From NCBI GenBank assembly GCA_029907045.1, contig JARYMR010000008.1, forward strand, positions 1-26,489: DNA of 26,489 nucleotides, in the 5' to 3' direction. Shown here piece by piece: positions 7,258 to 16,119 of this stretch. This DNA is from Candidatus Bathyarchaeota archaeon (GTDB lineage Archaea; Thermoproteota; Bathyarchaeia; Bathyarchaeales; UBA233). The first letter of the stretch is position 1. Every line of letters starts with the position of its first letter. The translations under genes were made by a program, and so were the position numbers. The notes beneath the pieces were generated by a model that had not been told where the DNA came from, ran no database searches, and was given only the letters and a program-made list of their open reading frames with translations.

Positions 7258-8904
7258 TTACTCTTCGAATTCTGATGGTCCTTTAGAGGGTTTCTTTTCC
7301 TTCGCTTCTTTTTCCATGCCCTTAGCTGCAATCAAATCGTCAATCTTCAAAATCATGTTCGCCGCTTCAGTAGCGGACTTGATCACTTGCTGCTTAACCC
7401 GCAAGGGTTCAACAACGTTCAGTTCAAGCATGTCTCTAACCTTGCCTGAAAAGACATCCACGCCATAGGATGGCGATGCGGCGCTTTCGTGTTTGGCTCT
7501 CAAAGCAACCATGATGTCAATGGGGTCTAAACCAGCGTTTTCAGCCAAAGTCAAGGGAATAGCCTCAATGGCGTCGGCGAAGGCTTCTATGGCGAGTTGT
7601 TCTCTTCCCCCAACCTTAACCGCATATTCCCTCAGATACCTTGCCACATGCGCCTCTGGAGCACCGCCGCCAGCGACAATTTTGCCGTCTTCGATGGCGT
7701 TTCTCACCACGCATAAAGCATCATGTAGTGAGCGTTCTGCTTCGTCCACAACGTGTTCTGTTCCACCTCTAACAACTATTGTGACAGCCTTTGGGTTCTT
7801 GCATTCCCGCACATAAACAAGCTTGTCATCGCCGATCTTGACTTCTTCAACAATTTTTGCTTCTCCAAGCACATCAGCTGTTAATTCTTTAACGCTTGCC
7901 ATTATTTTGCCTCCAGTAGCCTTGGCAAGTTTCTCCATGTCGCTGCTGCTGACATTTTTGACTGCCAAGATGCCCCTTTTTGCTAAGAAGTGCAATGCTA
8001 CATCATCTATACCCTTTTCGCAGAAAACCACATTAGCCTCAGTTTCAGCGATTTTGTCAACCATATCCTTCAGCATGCGCTCTTCTTCATCCAAAAAGAG
8101 TTTCATCTGCTCTGGGCTTTCAATGTTTATTTTAGCATCAAACTCTGTTTTCTCAATCTCAAGTTTAGCGTTCAGCAGTGCAATTTTTGCTTTTGTGACA
8201 AGTTTTGGCATTTGTGGGTGGGCAACCTCTTTGTCTATGACCATGCCTTTGACAAGTTCTGTTTCTTCGAGGCTTTTTCCATGTTTTTTCAGGACTTTTA
8301 TTAAGTCAATGTCCGCCTTAAGCTTTCCATCCTTTTCTTCAGCAACCTGCTTAACCGCTTCAACCGCCAACTTGGCAAAGTGTTCTTTGGCTATTGTAAT
8401 GCCTTTGCTTCCCATGGAGGTGATAGCCACATCTATTAGGCGCTCGTCATCCTTGATGCTTATGGGGATAGCTATTTCCTCTAAAATTTCTTGGGCTTTT
8501 TCGCTGGCTTTTTTGTATCCGTCAATGATGACTGTGGGGTGAATGTTCTGGTCTAAGAGGTTTTCAGCTTTGCTTAAGAGTTCTCCAGCCAAAACCACAG
8601 CCGTTGTTGTTCCATCACCTACCTCGTTGTCTTGGGCTTTTGCAACTTCAACGAGCATTTTGGCTGCTGGATGCTGCACGTCAAGTTCCTTCATTATCGT
8701 TGCGCCGTCGTTTGTTATTGAAACGTCTCCGAAGCTGCTGACAAGCATTTTATCCATGCCCTTTGGTCCCAAAGTCGTCTTAATAGTTTCTGCTATTATT
8801 TTCGCAGCCATAATGTTGTTTCTTTGAGCTTCCCTTCCAGTTGTTCTCCCAGTTCCTTCCTTTAACACCAAGACGGGAACAGTTCCTGAAGGCGCAACTG
8901 CCAT
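7258..8904 (-). CDS. thsA: Thermosome subunit (group II chaperonin)
   Basis: ATP-driven cytosolic protein-folding chamber subunit, homologous to eukaryotic CCT. It has 548 residues, full length. Nucleotide-binding motifs are all present: [10 protein letters not shown] (45-54), NDGATIMKE (65-73), GDGTTT (96-101) with its catalytic aspartate, and GGGAPE in the C-terminal equatorial half. The C-terminus is short and charged ([10 protein letters not shown]), lacking the glycine-methionine tail of some thermosomes. The start is secure: a full GGAGGTGAT lies on the minus strand at 8918-8910, five bases before the ATG. With only one subunit gene visible, homo-oligomer or mixed assembly cannot be decided. 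Confidence 0.96.
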   Translation of the reverse strand: MAVAPSGTVPVLVLKEGTGRTTGREAQRNNIMAAKIIAETIKTTLGPKGMDKMLVSSFGDVSITNDGATIMKELDVQHPAAKMLVEVAKAQDNEVGDGTTTAVVLAGELLSKAENLLDQNIHPTVIIDGYKKASEKAQEILEEIAIPISIKDDERLIDVAITSMGSKGITIAKEHFAKLAVEAVKQVAEEKDGKLKADIDLIKVLKKHGKSLEETELVKGMVIDKEVAHPQMPKLVTKAKIALLNAKLEIEKTEFDAKINIESPEQMKLFLDEEERMLKDMVDKIAETEANVVFCEKGIDDVALHFLAKRGILAVKNVSSSDMEKLAKATGGKIMASVKELTADVLGEAKIVEEVKIGDDKLVYVRECKNPKAVTIVVRGGTEHVVDEAERSLHDALCVVRNAIEDGKIVAGGGAPEAHVARYLREYAVKVGGREQLAIEAFADAIEAIPLTLAENAGLDPIDIMVALRAKHESAASPSYGVDVFSGKVRDMLELNVVEPLRVKQQVIKSATEAANMILKIDDLIAAKGMEKEAKEKKPSKGPSEFEE

Positions 8905-8984
8905 TCTCCATCACCTCCACGTAACCCTTTTATGCAATAGATTGTTAAGCTGAAACAAGCAGAATTTTACACGAAAAACGCTTG

Positions 8985-8992
8985 AATATAAA
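8985..8992 (-). promoter_or_regulatory. TATA-like box upstream of the thermosome gene
   Basis: On the minus strand this reads TTTATATT, about 80 bases before the ATG, with an expected transcription start near 8962. The resulting leader of about 55 bases carries the full-consensus GGAGGTGAT ribosome-binding site. Confidence 0.4.
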
Positions 8993-9003
8993 CTTTTCTA
9001 AGC

Positions 9004-10065
9004 TTAAACTTTAAAAATTTTGTATCCAGCAGCCTTCCGAAGCCTATTCATAACCGCCAAACCCAACCCTTCCATTGGCAACCCTTCAGCAACTATAACA
9101 TCAACCTTTTCGGAATCAAACTCCCTCAAAAGTCTAAAAAGGTTATTTGCAATAACCGTTAGGTTTCTTCTGCTTCCAAGAGATTTCACAACATCAGCCC
9201 TATAACAGCCAAAGTTTTCATCCGTTGTAAGAACACCAACCCGCTTATTTTCTTGTTTATAAAAATCCACAAGCTCCTTCACCTTACCCACAATCTTTGA
9301 AACTTCGCCTTCCACCAAAACCACCTCAGCATTTGGAGCATAATGCTTATGTTTTACACCGGGCGAACGTGCCTTTTCAATGGCTACTTCCATATCCGCA
9401 ATTGCAACTGGATGAAGTTCGACATCGCCTAAAATCTTCTTCAAATCTTCGTATGGTGTTCCGCCTGGACGCAAAATTTGTGGAGGCTCAACGGTCATGT
9501 CTAGAACTGTGGATTCCACTCCAATATGTGTGGGTCCAGCATCCAAAATTGCGTCTATTCTGCCATTAAGGTCTTCGAGAACGTGAGCCGCAGAGGTGGG
9601 GCTTGGTTTTCCAGCAAGGTTTGCGCTTGGAGCTGCTATTGGACAGTTACATTCTCTTAACAATGCTAAAGCAACATTGTGTCTCGGCATCCGAATTGCG
9701 ATGGTGTCTAAACCAGCAACTGTCTCACTTGGCACGATATCAGAACGTTTAAAAATTAAAGTTAGGGGTCCGGGCCAAAGCTTTCGCATGAGTATATCGG
9801 CTTTTTGCGGGCTTTCCTTCACCAGTTTGTAGACATTTTCTATTTTTCCAACATGCACTATGGGTGGATTATCTAATGGCCTTTTTTTAGCTTCAAATAA
9901 GGCTAAAACGGCTTTTGAATTTAGGGCATCTGCTCCTAAGCCATAAACTGTTTCTGTTGGAAAAGCCACTAAACCACCACTTTTGATGATGTTGGCTGCT
10001 GCACGGATAGCCTCATGTTCTGGTTTTTTCGGATTAACTTTAAACACTAACGTTTTTTTCATCAT
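9004..10065 (-). CDS. sua5: L-threonylcarbamoyladenylate synthase (Sua5 type)
   Basis: Makes threonylcarbamoyl-AMP from threonine, bicarbonate and ATP for the t6A37 modification of ANN-decoding tRNAs. It has 353 residues with both Sua5 domains. The YrdC domain (about 1-205) shows PTETVYGLGADA, KKRPLDNPPIVHV, IAAPSANLAGKPSPTSAAHV and GVESTVLDM; the linker shows SPGVKHKHYAP; the C-terminal Sua5 domain spans about 230-353. The presence of linker and second domain separates it from the short TsaC/YrdC type. Start is ATG 10065 or the adjacent ATG 10062; no ribosome-binding site is evident, which fits a short-leader transcript. Confidence 0.94.
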   Translation of the reverse strand: MMKKTLVFKVNPKKPEHEAIRAAANIIKSGGLVAFPTETVYGLGADALNSKAVLALFEAKKRPLDNPPIVHVGKIENVYKLVKESPQKADILMRKLWPGPLTLIFKRSDIVPSETVAGLDTIAIRMPRHNVALALLRECNCPIAAPSANLAGKPSPTSAAHVLEDLNGRIDAILDAGPTHIGVESTVLDMTVEPPQILRPGGTPYEDLKKILGDVELHPVAIADMEVAIEKARSPGVKHKHYAPNAEVVLVEGEVSKIVGKVKELVDFYKQENKRVGVLTTDENFGCYRADVVKSLGSRRNLTVIANNLFRLLREFDSEKVDVIVAEGLPMEGLGLAVMNRLRKAAGYKIFKV

Positions 10066-10161
10066 GTCTTGGCGCTACGCTTCCTATTAGTGAAGTAAAG
10101 TTTGATTATTTAAACGCATTTTAAAAGATGAGAGAAAAATGAAGAGGTGTGGTTTAGAGTT

Positions 10162-11061
10162 TTAGGGAGCCTTCGGTTTTCTGGCACCATAAACTATTAT
10201 TCCTATGCCTATTAGTATCCAGCCTATCCCGAAGAAAATCCATCCGTAGGAATTGTTTAGCGCTGCATTGGCTTGAATAATTTGTGCTTTTGCCGATGAG
10301 TCATAATAATCTAGCATGGCATCCTCAAAAGCTGTTCCTCTTTCGTTCCAAGCGGCAAGGGCCTCATTGACATGGAGGTCTGCACTTTGGAAGTTTATCT
10401 TTGCATTTTCAAATTCTCCGTTGCTGTAATATTGCCTTCCTAAAGTGTACTCGATATAAGCTTTGACGAAAAGAACTTGCGCTTCGGTTGCGTTGATTGC
10501 AGAAGGGAGTATTGTTATACTTGTCATAAAGCCTTTGAGCTTATTATAAAGCTGGAAGCTATCAAAGTGAGCTTCGGACATAACTGCAAAGTTGTCACCG
10601 TGCCAATACCACTCCGGCGGATTTGTATCCCCTTCTGCAATATATTCCACATAAACAGTGTATGAATGCACCCATATTTCAGGGGCATCGGTCAGCGGCG
10701 GTGTTACATTTCCCACATTGAAAACTTTAACTTCAAGGGGTTCCATTCGAACTGGAGTGTCAAATGTATAGTTAAACCATGCGCCCCAATCGAAGTACAC
10801 TTTTATTGCGGTAATATTGACTGGTAGCTTTATGCGTGGTGGTGGAGGAGGAGTTAGATAATCATTGTATACGCTTATGGAAATATTCCACCATGTTCCT
10901 GTTTTATAGGCAACAACATTTTGGTGGTAGTATAGATCTTCGCCTACTGAAGGGTTTATCCAAGCGAAATGCTCAATGTCTGCTGTAGCTGTTTCTATAA
11001 TCAGTAAAGGTGCCAGCAACAAAAACAATAATGGGCACAAAATTTTTCTATTCATAGTCAT
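10162..11061 (-). CDS. Secreted, C-terminally anchored surface protein
   Basis: A 299-residue protein with a signal peptide (NRKILCPLLFLLLAPLLIIETATA), an extracellular beta-rich N-terminal half containing a PPPPP run, an alpha-helical segment (about 195-270: VKAYIEYTLGRQYYSNGEFENAKINF...) resembling TPR-like packing, and a C-terminal membrane helix (GWIFFGIGWILIGIGIIVY) followed by a basic tail. This N-out arrangement is common in archaeal envelope proteins. Six N-X-S/T sequons are visible (NIS, NIT, NYT, NVT, NAT, NNS; the NVT is followed by proline and so is unlikely to be used), making it a plausible target of the AglB system in this window. No family is recognised. Start is ATG 11061 or ATG 11055. 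Confidence 0.6.
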   Translation of the reverse strand: MTMNRKILCPLLFLLLAPLLIIETATADIEHFAWINPSVGEDLYYHQNVVAYKTGTWWNISISVYNDYLTPPPPPRIKLPVNITAIKVYFDWGAWFNYTFDTPVRMEPLEVKVFNVGNVTPPLTDAPEIWVHSYTVYVEYIAEGDTNPPEWYWHGDNFAVMSEAHFDSFQLYNKLKGFMTSITILPSAINATEAQVLFVKAYIEYTLGRQYYSNGEFENAKINFQSADLHVNEALAAWNERGTAFEDAMLDYYDSSAKAQIIQANAALNNSYGWIFFGIGWILIGIGIIVYGARKPKAP

Positions 11062-11137
11062 CCCAGCACCATTCTTATTCCGATTTTGAATATTAAACTT
11101 GCGATGAATTTTTTACTAAGAAATACTAACAGAAAAT

Positions 11138-11635
11138 TTAGACCACATAATAATCTATAACTTTTTTCATGCTTTTTGGTGCTGCTTGTCTCATGGCAAG
11201 TTGTTTCAGTATTTTTATCGCTTGAGGCTGAAAACGTGCTATATCCGTGAGCGAAACCAAACCCACAAGACGTTTTCCATCAACCACAGGCAACTTCTTA
11301 ATTTTCATCTCAAACATGAGCCTTACAGCTTCTTCCAAATCCATGCCGGGTTCAACAACGACCAGCGGACTTGACATAACATCTTTCACTTTTGTTTTGT
11401 TCGCATCTTTTGCTTCTGCAACCACCCTTTTTAGCAAGTTTCTTTCTGTTATTATCCCCATGGCTTTTCCTTTTCTGACTGCAATTAAGCAGCCAATTTC
11501 AAACTTGTTCATGATTTCTGCCGCTTCTTTCACTGTCGAGTTTTCGTCTATAGTTATTACTTCTTTGACCATGACATCTTCAACTTTTAATGATATGCCG
11601 CTTTCTTCTTTTTCCTCTTCAGACAATGGAACCAC
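11138..11635 (-). CDS. Tandem CBS-domain protein
   Basis: Two CBS motifs fill the 165-residue protein: about 20-75 (VEDVMVKEVITIDENSTVKEAAEIM...GIITERNLLKRVV) and 83-140 (VKDVMSSPLVVVEPGMDLEEAVRLM...VDGKRLVGLVSLTDIAR). CBS pairs bind adenosine nucleotides and sense energy state, usually through a partner; none is fused here, so the partner is unknown. The frame opens with GTG 11635, but TTG 11626 is better placed relative to the upstream GAGGCGGTGG, giving a protein three residues shorter. It lies downstream of the UbiD gene on the same strand with a short spacer, so it may be co-transcribed. Confidence 0.88.
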   Translation of the reverse strand: MVPLSEEEKEESGISLKVEDVMVKEVITIDENSTVKEAAEIMNKFEIGCLIAVRKGKAMGIITERNLLKRVVAEAKDANKTKVKDVMSSPLVVVEPGMDLEEAVRLMFEMKIKKLPVVDGKRLVGLVSLTDIARFQPQAIKILKQLAMRQAAPKSMKKVIDYYVV

Positions 11636-11669
11636 CGCCTCTTTCTATCTTTCAAATCCAATATATAAG

Positions 11670-13010
11670 CTAATGTGCAAACAATTTTTGAACAAGCTTC
11701 TCAATCTGACTGCCAACTGGAATTTTTGCCCGCTCAAACTTCTCCTTAGGCTTTGTAAACGTTCTTGTGGCATCCAACCCCATCTTACTTGTCAATCCAG
11801 TCTCTTGGTCAGCAGAAGAATCCAATGTTGAACCACGAACATTACTTAAAACTATTAGGTCTTCGCTTGCTTGAAAACGTGTTGCTATAGCCCATTCCAC
11901 ATCATTGGGATCAAAAACGTTAATGTCGGAATCCACAACCACCGCATGTTTTAGGCTTGGATGGGCAGCAAAAGCAGCCAGCAAAGCATTTTTTCCATCT
12001 CCGTCAAGCTGCTTATCAATCGATATTATTGCATGGAGCCACCCGCTTCCGCCAACTGAAAGGTTGACAGCATAAACTTTTGGAACAACTTTTGAGACAG
12101 CTTCCCAAATCAAAACTTCATGAGGCAAACCCATTAAGAGTTTATGCTCAGCTCCAGAGGGCAAGAGCGCTTGATAAACATAATCTTCCCTATGCATAAC
12201 ATTCAAAACTTCCACAACGGGTTGAGTTCTTTGAATGTCATAAGTTCCCGTTATATCCACAAAGGGTCCTTCGGCAACTTCTTCCTTTGCAGAAATTTTG
12301 CCCTCAATAACTAGTTCTGCGTCTGCGGGCGCATACCCTTTAACATGTTCACATTCAACTAAGCGTAAACCATTATTTAATAAGGCATTTGCCACATCAA
12401 ATTCGTTAACGCCAAAGGGAACAGGCGAAGAGGCTGCCAAAATAATCGCTGGATGAACACCAATAGAAATGGCTACTTCCAAATCTTTATCAGACGCTTT
12501 TGCTGTTTGCCACAAACTGAAGAGATGTCTGGGAACCAAACGTATTGCCAAACGCTTCTTATCCAAAACTTGAAGGCGATGAACTGAAACATTCTCAATT
12601 TTTCCATCAACACTTTTCGCATAAACAACCGCCGAAGTGATATAAGGACCAGCGTCTTTCTCAAAATGCGTCAAAATAGGAATCTTTGACAAATCTTTAT
12701 CGGTAACTTCTTTCACTGATCCGTCTCTAACAATTTTTGGTTTTTTTGGTGAACGCCAAGCCTCCGTCAATTTTCTGTAAAGCTCATCTTCGTCAACATT
12801 TAGGGCTGCACAAATTCTTTCTCTGGTTCCGCAAACGTTGGCGACAACCCTTGTTTTGTAGTTCTTTACATTGTCAAACATTAAAATTGGACCATTGCTG
12901 TCGAAACTTTTCATTATGAATGGAATTTCAAAACGGGTTGATACGCTGTCTTTTATGTGCAACATTTCCTTTTCTTTTTCCATTTTTCCAAGAAAATCTT
13001 GTAAACTCAT
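11670..13010 (-). CDS. UbiD-family decarboxylase, possibly anhydromevalonate phosphate decarboxylase
   Basis: A 446-residue prenyl-FMN-dependent (de)carboxylase homologue. Conserved features include NVSVHR (N140, R145), matching the prFMN/Mn-binding N...R pair, and VIEGKISAKEEVAEGPF (E236, E247), matching the paired catalytic glutamates around the EGPF signature. In archaea a UbiD homologue of this size serves as trans-anhydromevalonate 5-phosphate decarboxylase in the alternative mevalonate pathway (shown for Aeropyrum pernix). I infer that role from lineage and size; menaquinone or aromatic-acid decarboxylases are alternatives. Its ATG overlaps the stop of the upstream PAC4-like gene by ATGA, so the two are translationally coupled. 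Confidence 0.85.
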   Translation of the reverse strand: MSLQDFLGKMEKEKEMLHIKDSVSTRFEIPFIMKSFDSNGPILMFDNVKNYKTRVVANVCGTRERICAALNVDEDELYRKLTEAWRSPKKPKIVRDGSVKEVTDKDLSKIPILTHFEKDAGPYITSAVVYAKSVDGKIENVSVHRLQVLDKKRLAIRLVPRHLFSLWQTAKASDKDLEVAISIGVHPAIILAASSPVPFGVNEFDVANALLNNGLRLVECEHVKGYAPADAELVIEGKISAKEEVAEGPFVDITGTYDIQRTQPVVEVLNVMHREDYVYQALLPSGAEHKLLMGLPHEVLIWEAVSKVVPKVYAVNLSVGGSGWLHAIISIDKQLDGDGKNALLAAFAAHPSLKHAVVVDSDINVFDPNDVEWAIATRFQASEDLIVLSNVRGSTLDSSADQETGLTSKMGLDATRTFTKPKEKFERAKIPVGSQIEKLVQKLFAH

Positions 13011-13378
13011 GTTCCCGCTTTCTCCCCTTCAATTTCTGCTTTAGCAACCTTTTCAATGAGCTTCATAAAAATTGATTGGGCTTGCATTTCGTTAATTGTT
13101 TCAAGATAAATGGAAACTAGGGCAATTTTCTGTTTTCTTGAGGCAACGTATTCGGCGAACATGCGGGCTGATATCGCGTTTTTATCACCTAAAAGCACTG
13201 ATGACGAAACTGGTCCAATCAAATCTCTTGGTTTCGGAACAGCAATTGCCAAAGTTCCAAGCTTGTCTTCTCTTTCGCTTAATAGAATTAGGCATGCGTT
13301 TCGTGTTTCTACATAAACAGCCAGAAAATGGATGTTCTGCTCGACGACTTCTTCTTTAATGACTTTTGCACGTTCCAT
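13007..13378 (-). CDS. Proteasome assembly chaperone 4 (PAC4)-like small protein
   Basis: A 123-residue protein from ATG 13378, chosen because GGAG at 13389-13386 lies 7 bases upstream; a longer frame from 13417 lacks support. The sequence EQNIHFLAVYVETRNACLIL, then GTLAIAVP, then PVSSSVLLGD (residues 56-65), then ARMFAEYVASRKQKIALVSIYLE parallels human PSMG4 as I recall it (EQLVHFHVMRL...LWVG, NLAVAM, PVSTSLLGD, GLAQRLARKTNKQVFVSYNL) in the same order and spacing. PAC4 with PAC3 templates the proteasome alpha ring in eukaryotes. The homology is from memory and unconfirmed. The gene is coupled to the UbiD gene, with which no functional link is obvious. Confidence 0.55.
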   Translation of the reverse strand: MERAKVIKEEVVEQNIHFLAVYVETRNACLILLSEREDKLGTLAIAVPKPRDLIGPVSSSVLLGDKNAISARMFAEYVASRKQKIALVSIYLETINEMQAQSIFMKLIEKVAKAEIEGEKAGT

Positions 13379-13393
13379 CGTGATTCTCCATTG

Positions 13394-13425
13394 CTTATTT
13401 ATAGCTTCATTATTCACTATTTATT
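13394..13425. promoter_or_regulatory. Divergent promoter region between PAC4-like gene and nth
   Basis: Two TATA-like AT blocks lie in the 69-base spacer. TTATTTATAG at 13395-13404 is placed about 44 bases before nth and would give a leader holding its GGAGAT site. The minus-strand reading AATAAATAG at 13425-13417 would give a start near 13397 for the PAC4-like gene, upstream of its GGAG. Assignment of each box is inference from spacing. Confidence 0.3.
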
Positions 13426-13447
13426 GTTTTCAAAGGAGATACACAAA

Positions 13448-14104
13448 ATGGGTGAAAACCGCGCAAGAAAAATCTTACAATTGCTTGAGAAGACATTCAT
13501 AATGCCAAAATGGGTAGCCTCAAACAGAGACCCGTTTGAAACATTAATCATTACAATAATTTCACAGAACACTGCTGACAAAAACACGGCAAAAGCCTTC
13601 GAAAACCTTTCGAAAAGATTCAAAATAACGCCCGAAGTTTTAGCGAATACAGAAACAAGCCAAATTGAAAAGTGCTTGAGGGTTGCTGGCTTATACAGAA
13701 ACAAAGCCAAAACAATAAAGCAAATCTCAAAAATAATTCTTGAAAAATTTCATGGCACTTTAAATCCCATTTTATCATTGCCCTTCGAAGAAGCAAGAAA
13801 AACGCTTCTTAAACTTCCCGGTGTTGGAACTAAAACCGCTGATGTGCTTCTCCTCTTTTGTTCAGAAAAACCTACAATTCCGGTGGACACCCATGTGAAC
13901 CGCGTTGCAAAGCGCTTGGGTTTAGCGCCAAAAGAAGGCGATTATGAAATGGTTCGCCAATTCCTTCAATCACTCTATGATCCCAAAGACTACCTTACAG
14001 TTCATATTTTGCTAATTTTGCTTGGTAGAAAATATTGCAGAGCCAGAAACCCCCTTTGTAAACATTGCCCAGTAAACATGCATTGTCCTTCAAGGCAATT
14101 ATAA
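13448..14104 (+). CDS. nth: Endonuclease III (DNA glycosylase/AP lyase)
   Basis: Removes oxidised pyrimidines from DNA and cleaves the abasic site. It has 218 residues from ATG 13448, chosen for GGAGAT at 13435-13440 and the family-typical N-terminus; the open frame extends further upstream into the spacer without support. The helix-hairpin-helix motif LPGVGTKTADVLL carries the Schiff-base lysine, VDTHVNRVAKRLGL carries the catalytic aspartate, and the C-terminus has the 4Fe-4S set C-X6-C-X2-C-X5-C (CRARNPLCKHCPVNMHC). All active residues are present, so a bifunctional enzyme is expected. It is convergent with the kinase gene, 11 bases apart. Confidence 0.95.
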   Translation: MGENRARKILQLLEKTFIMPKWVASNRDPFETLIITIISQNTADKNTAKAFENLSKRFKITPEVLANTETSQIEKCLRVAGLYRNKAKTIKQISKIILEKFHGTLNPILSLPFEEARKTLLKLPGVGTKTADVLLLFCSEKPTIPVDTHVNRVAKRLGLAPKEGDYEMVRQFLQSLYDPKDYLTVHILLILLGRKYCRARNPLCKHCPVNMHCPSRQL

Positions 14105-14115
14105 ACGAAAGACGC

Positions 14116-15414
14116 CTAAAGTTTTACGAACTCCACTTCTTCCGTGAAAGCCGGGGTTTCCTTGAGATTTTTGTCCAGTTTAATTCTTCCCAAGGCAACT
14201 ATGGAGATTTTTTCGGAGACTGGGGTGAAAATCTTTAGAGTTTTTCTGTTGTAGTCTATTTCTCTTAGGACGCCTATGCCGAGGAATTTTCTTTCGTTAT
14301 TGTATAAAGCAACCAGTAAGCCTTCCTCTTCGCCTTTCCGGAAAACCACAACTTTCTTTCCAACAGTTTCCTCCAGTTTTTTTAGGTTTTCCTCGCTAAT
14401 CCATCGTCCTCTACCAATAACAATGCAGACTTTATCTTTTAACTCTGCAAAATGCAAGGGTTTCATCCCCAAAAACTCGTAGACTTTCTTCGCTTGCCTC
14501 GTGTTTTCGTGGGTGGTGCCTAAACCGAGAAATTCGTTTGCTTCAATTTTTAACCAGCTTATGGGGAGGGATTGCACTTTTGCATTTTTCAAATATTTTA
14601 TGTATCCAAGCTCCCGTAGGCTTCTTCTTTTTTCTCTGCTCCTTTGTTTTATGGCTGGAGGAGACTCGACAACAGTTTTTTGGAATCCTTCAAGTCTGTT
14701 GAGGAGAGGCGCCAACTCGTCTTTTTGTTGGATGCAGAAGATTACGTCTGGATTAAGCTCTTTTACAAGTTGGACTTTATAGTTTACTGCCTCTTCCCCC
14801 TCAACCCAACCATCAGTGTTAATGACAATAAAGTCGAGATTGTCGTCTAAAATTTCCTTTTTTAGCGAAGTCAACCCCTCAATCACTTTGTTTATGGCTG
14901 GGCTTGGCGAAGTAACGCCTATAAAAAATGCGTTTTTCGCTTCTAAGTCAAACAAGTCTGTTACTGGCTTTGTTAAGAAAGTGTAGGCAACGGTGCAAGG
15001 CGGACCTATATCGGACTGCCCCAAATCTCCATCTAATATTGCCACTTTCTTTTTTTCTTGCAAAAACCTATTTGTTAAGTATGTGCAAAAGCTGGTTTTT
15101 CCAGAATCAACAGTTCCCAAAACCATTGCAACGACGGGTTTATTTTGAAAATTCAAAAGTTGCTTATACGCTTCTGTCCATGACTGTGGAATTGTGTTTC
15201 CATCAACTTCTTCAGTGTTTGCATTTTCTCCCAACGAAATTTCGAGGGTTGTTGTTTCTTTAGCTGTGAAAGGCAATCGTTTACCTTCGCGTATTACAAC
15301 CTTACCTCTGCTTTCAACTGCGGAGCCGAAAACTTCCGTAATTCCTGAAACGACATTGACGGATGCTGGTCCATCCACCAATAGAGTTTTTCCTTTTTCA
15401 ACAGTTTTCTTCAT
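14116..15414 (-). CDS. Polynucleotide 5'-hydroxyl kinase, Clp1/Grc3 family
   Basis: A 432-residue P-loop kinase of the Clp1/Grc3 family, whose archaeal members phosphorylate 5'-OH ends of RNA or DNA. The Walker A is GTVDSGKTS (100-108), followed by VAILDGDLGQSDIGPP, the lid/Walker B-like block characteristic of the family, then FFIGVTSPSP. A beta-rich N-terminal domain (1-85) and a C-terminal domain (about 300-432) flank it. The start is ATG 15414 because GGAGG lies 7 bases upstream; an earlier in-frame ATG at 15456 has no such site. It overlaps the end of the RuvC-like gene by 17 bases, so the two form an operon. Confidence 0.85.
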   Translation of the reverse strand: MKKTVEKGKTLLVDGPASVNVVSGITEVFGSAVESRGKVVIREGKRLPFTAKETTTLEISLGENANTEEVDGNTIPQSWTEAYKQLLNFQNKPVVAMVLGTVDSGKTSFCTYLTNRFLQEKKKVAILDGDLGQSDIGPPCTVAYTFLTKPVTDLFDLEAKNAFFIGVTSPSPAINKVIEGLTSLKKEILDDNLDFIVINTDGWVEGEEAVNYKVQLVKELNPDVIFCIQQKDELAPLLNRLEGFQKTVVESPPAIKQRSREKRRSLRELGYIKYLKNAKVQSLPISWLKIEANEFLGLGTTHENTRQAKKVYEFLGMKPLHFAELKDKVCIVIGRGRWISEENLKKLEETVGKKVVVFRKGEEEGLLVALYNNERKFLGIGVLREIDYNRKTLKIFTPVSEKISIVALGRIKLDKNLKETPAFTEEVEFVKL

Positions 15415-16051
15415 TTGTTTTCCTCCGTTGAAATTTGCGTCCGTTTCTTCCAGCAATTCTTATGGCTGAGGCTATGTCTCTTAATCCTCTTCTGTACCCA
15501 ACCTCGTTTGGTTTGCGGTCTGTTCCCGTTTCGCTTACACTTTCCAATATTACGTTTGAAGGTAACGCTTTATCCAAAGCTTTTAAAATCTTCTCCCTAT
15601 ACATTGGGACGCCATCTCCCACTTTCACAGAAAAAGATGTTGCTTGGCTCCTTCCGAAACTTCTAACAGTGCTTTTTATCTTATTTAAAGTCTCGTTAAC
15701 GCTGAAGCAGTTTCCTGTCTCGATGACTTTTCCATCCGCCAAAACTGCTAATCCAAAAACTTCGCCTGGGTCTACACCTATAACTATTTTTTCATAATTC
15801 TCCTTTCCTTGAACAAGCTGTAAAGCCTCATTTATCAATGCCTCTGGCTCCACGCCTTCTTGATAGACTAAGATTTTTTCATGGTTTATGAGAGGTTTCT
15901 CTTCTTTAGTCGTTATGACAACTTTAATTTCTATAGGGATGGGGTCTTTTGGGGTCAAACTTAGGAAGGGCATATTTTTCCTCTTCAACTCATTAACAAT
16001 TAGGTAGTAGGCTTTTCCCGAAACTGTTGCAACCGCAATTTTCGCTTTCAT
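15398..16051 (-). CDS. RuvC-like RNase H-fold protein
   Basis: A 217-residue protein from ATG 16051. The first half is a small alpha/beta region; from residue 88 an RNase H-type core begins with IVIGVDPGEVFGLAVL (D94), continues to NVILESVSETGT (E170 or E174) and ends with YRRGLRDIASAIRIAGRNG (D192). The D...E...D order and the DPG..tG.av strand are those of RuvC/YqgF-type nucleases, suggesting a structure-specific nuclease or an inactive relative. I do not recognise a named family. The frame extends to 16195 but that part overlaps radB on the other strand and has no ribosome-binding site. It is divergent from radB and coupled to the Clp1-type kinase. Confidence 0.6.
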   Translation of the reverse strand: MKAKIAVATVSGKAYYLIVNELKRKNMPFLSLTPKDPIPIEIKVVITTKEEKPLINHEKILVYQEGVEPEALINEALQLVQGKENYEKIVIGVDPGEVFGLAVLADGKVIETGNCFSVNETLNKIKSTVRSFGRSQATSFSVKVGDGVPMYREKILKALDKALPSNVILESVSETGTDRKPNEVGYRRGLRDIASAIRIAGRNGRKFQRRKTNEENC

Positions 16052-16119
16052 ACGCTTTTCCTGTTTTTTGAAGTTTTGAACACAAAACAAAATATTAGTT
16101 TCGCGGTTTATATTCCTTA

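Noticed and set aside
7823..8542. 239-codon open frame on the plus strand
   Set aside because: It lies wholly antisense to the thermosome gene, and its Ser/Ala/Phe-rich translation is the usual shadow of a conserved coding sequence.
11247..11831. 194-codon plus-strand frame
   Set aside because: Antisense to the CBS-domain gene and the end of the UbiD gene, both strongly supported; no ribosome-binding site or recognisable domain.
13328..13447. Longer nth frame
   Set aside because: It runs through the divergent promoter spacer and the PAC4-like gene start; ATG 13448 has GGAGAT seven bases upstream and a family-like N-terminus.
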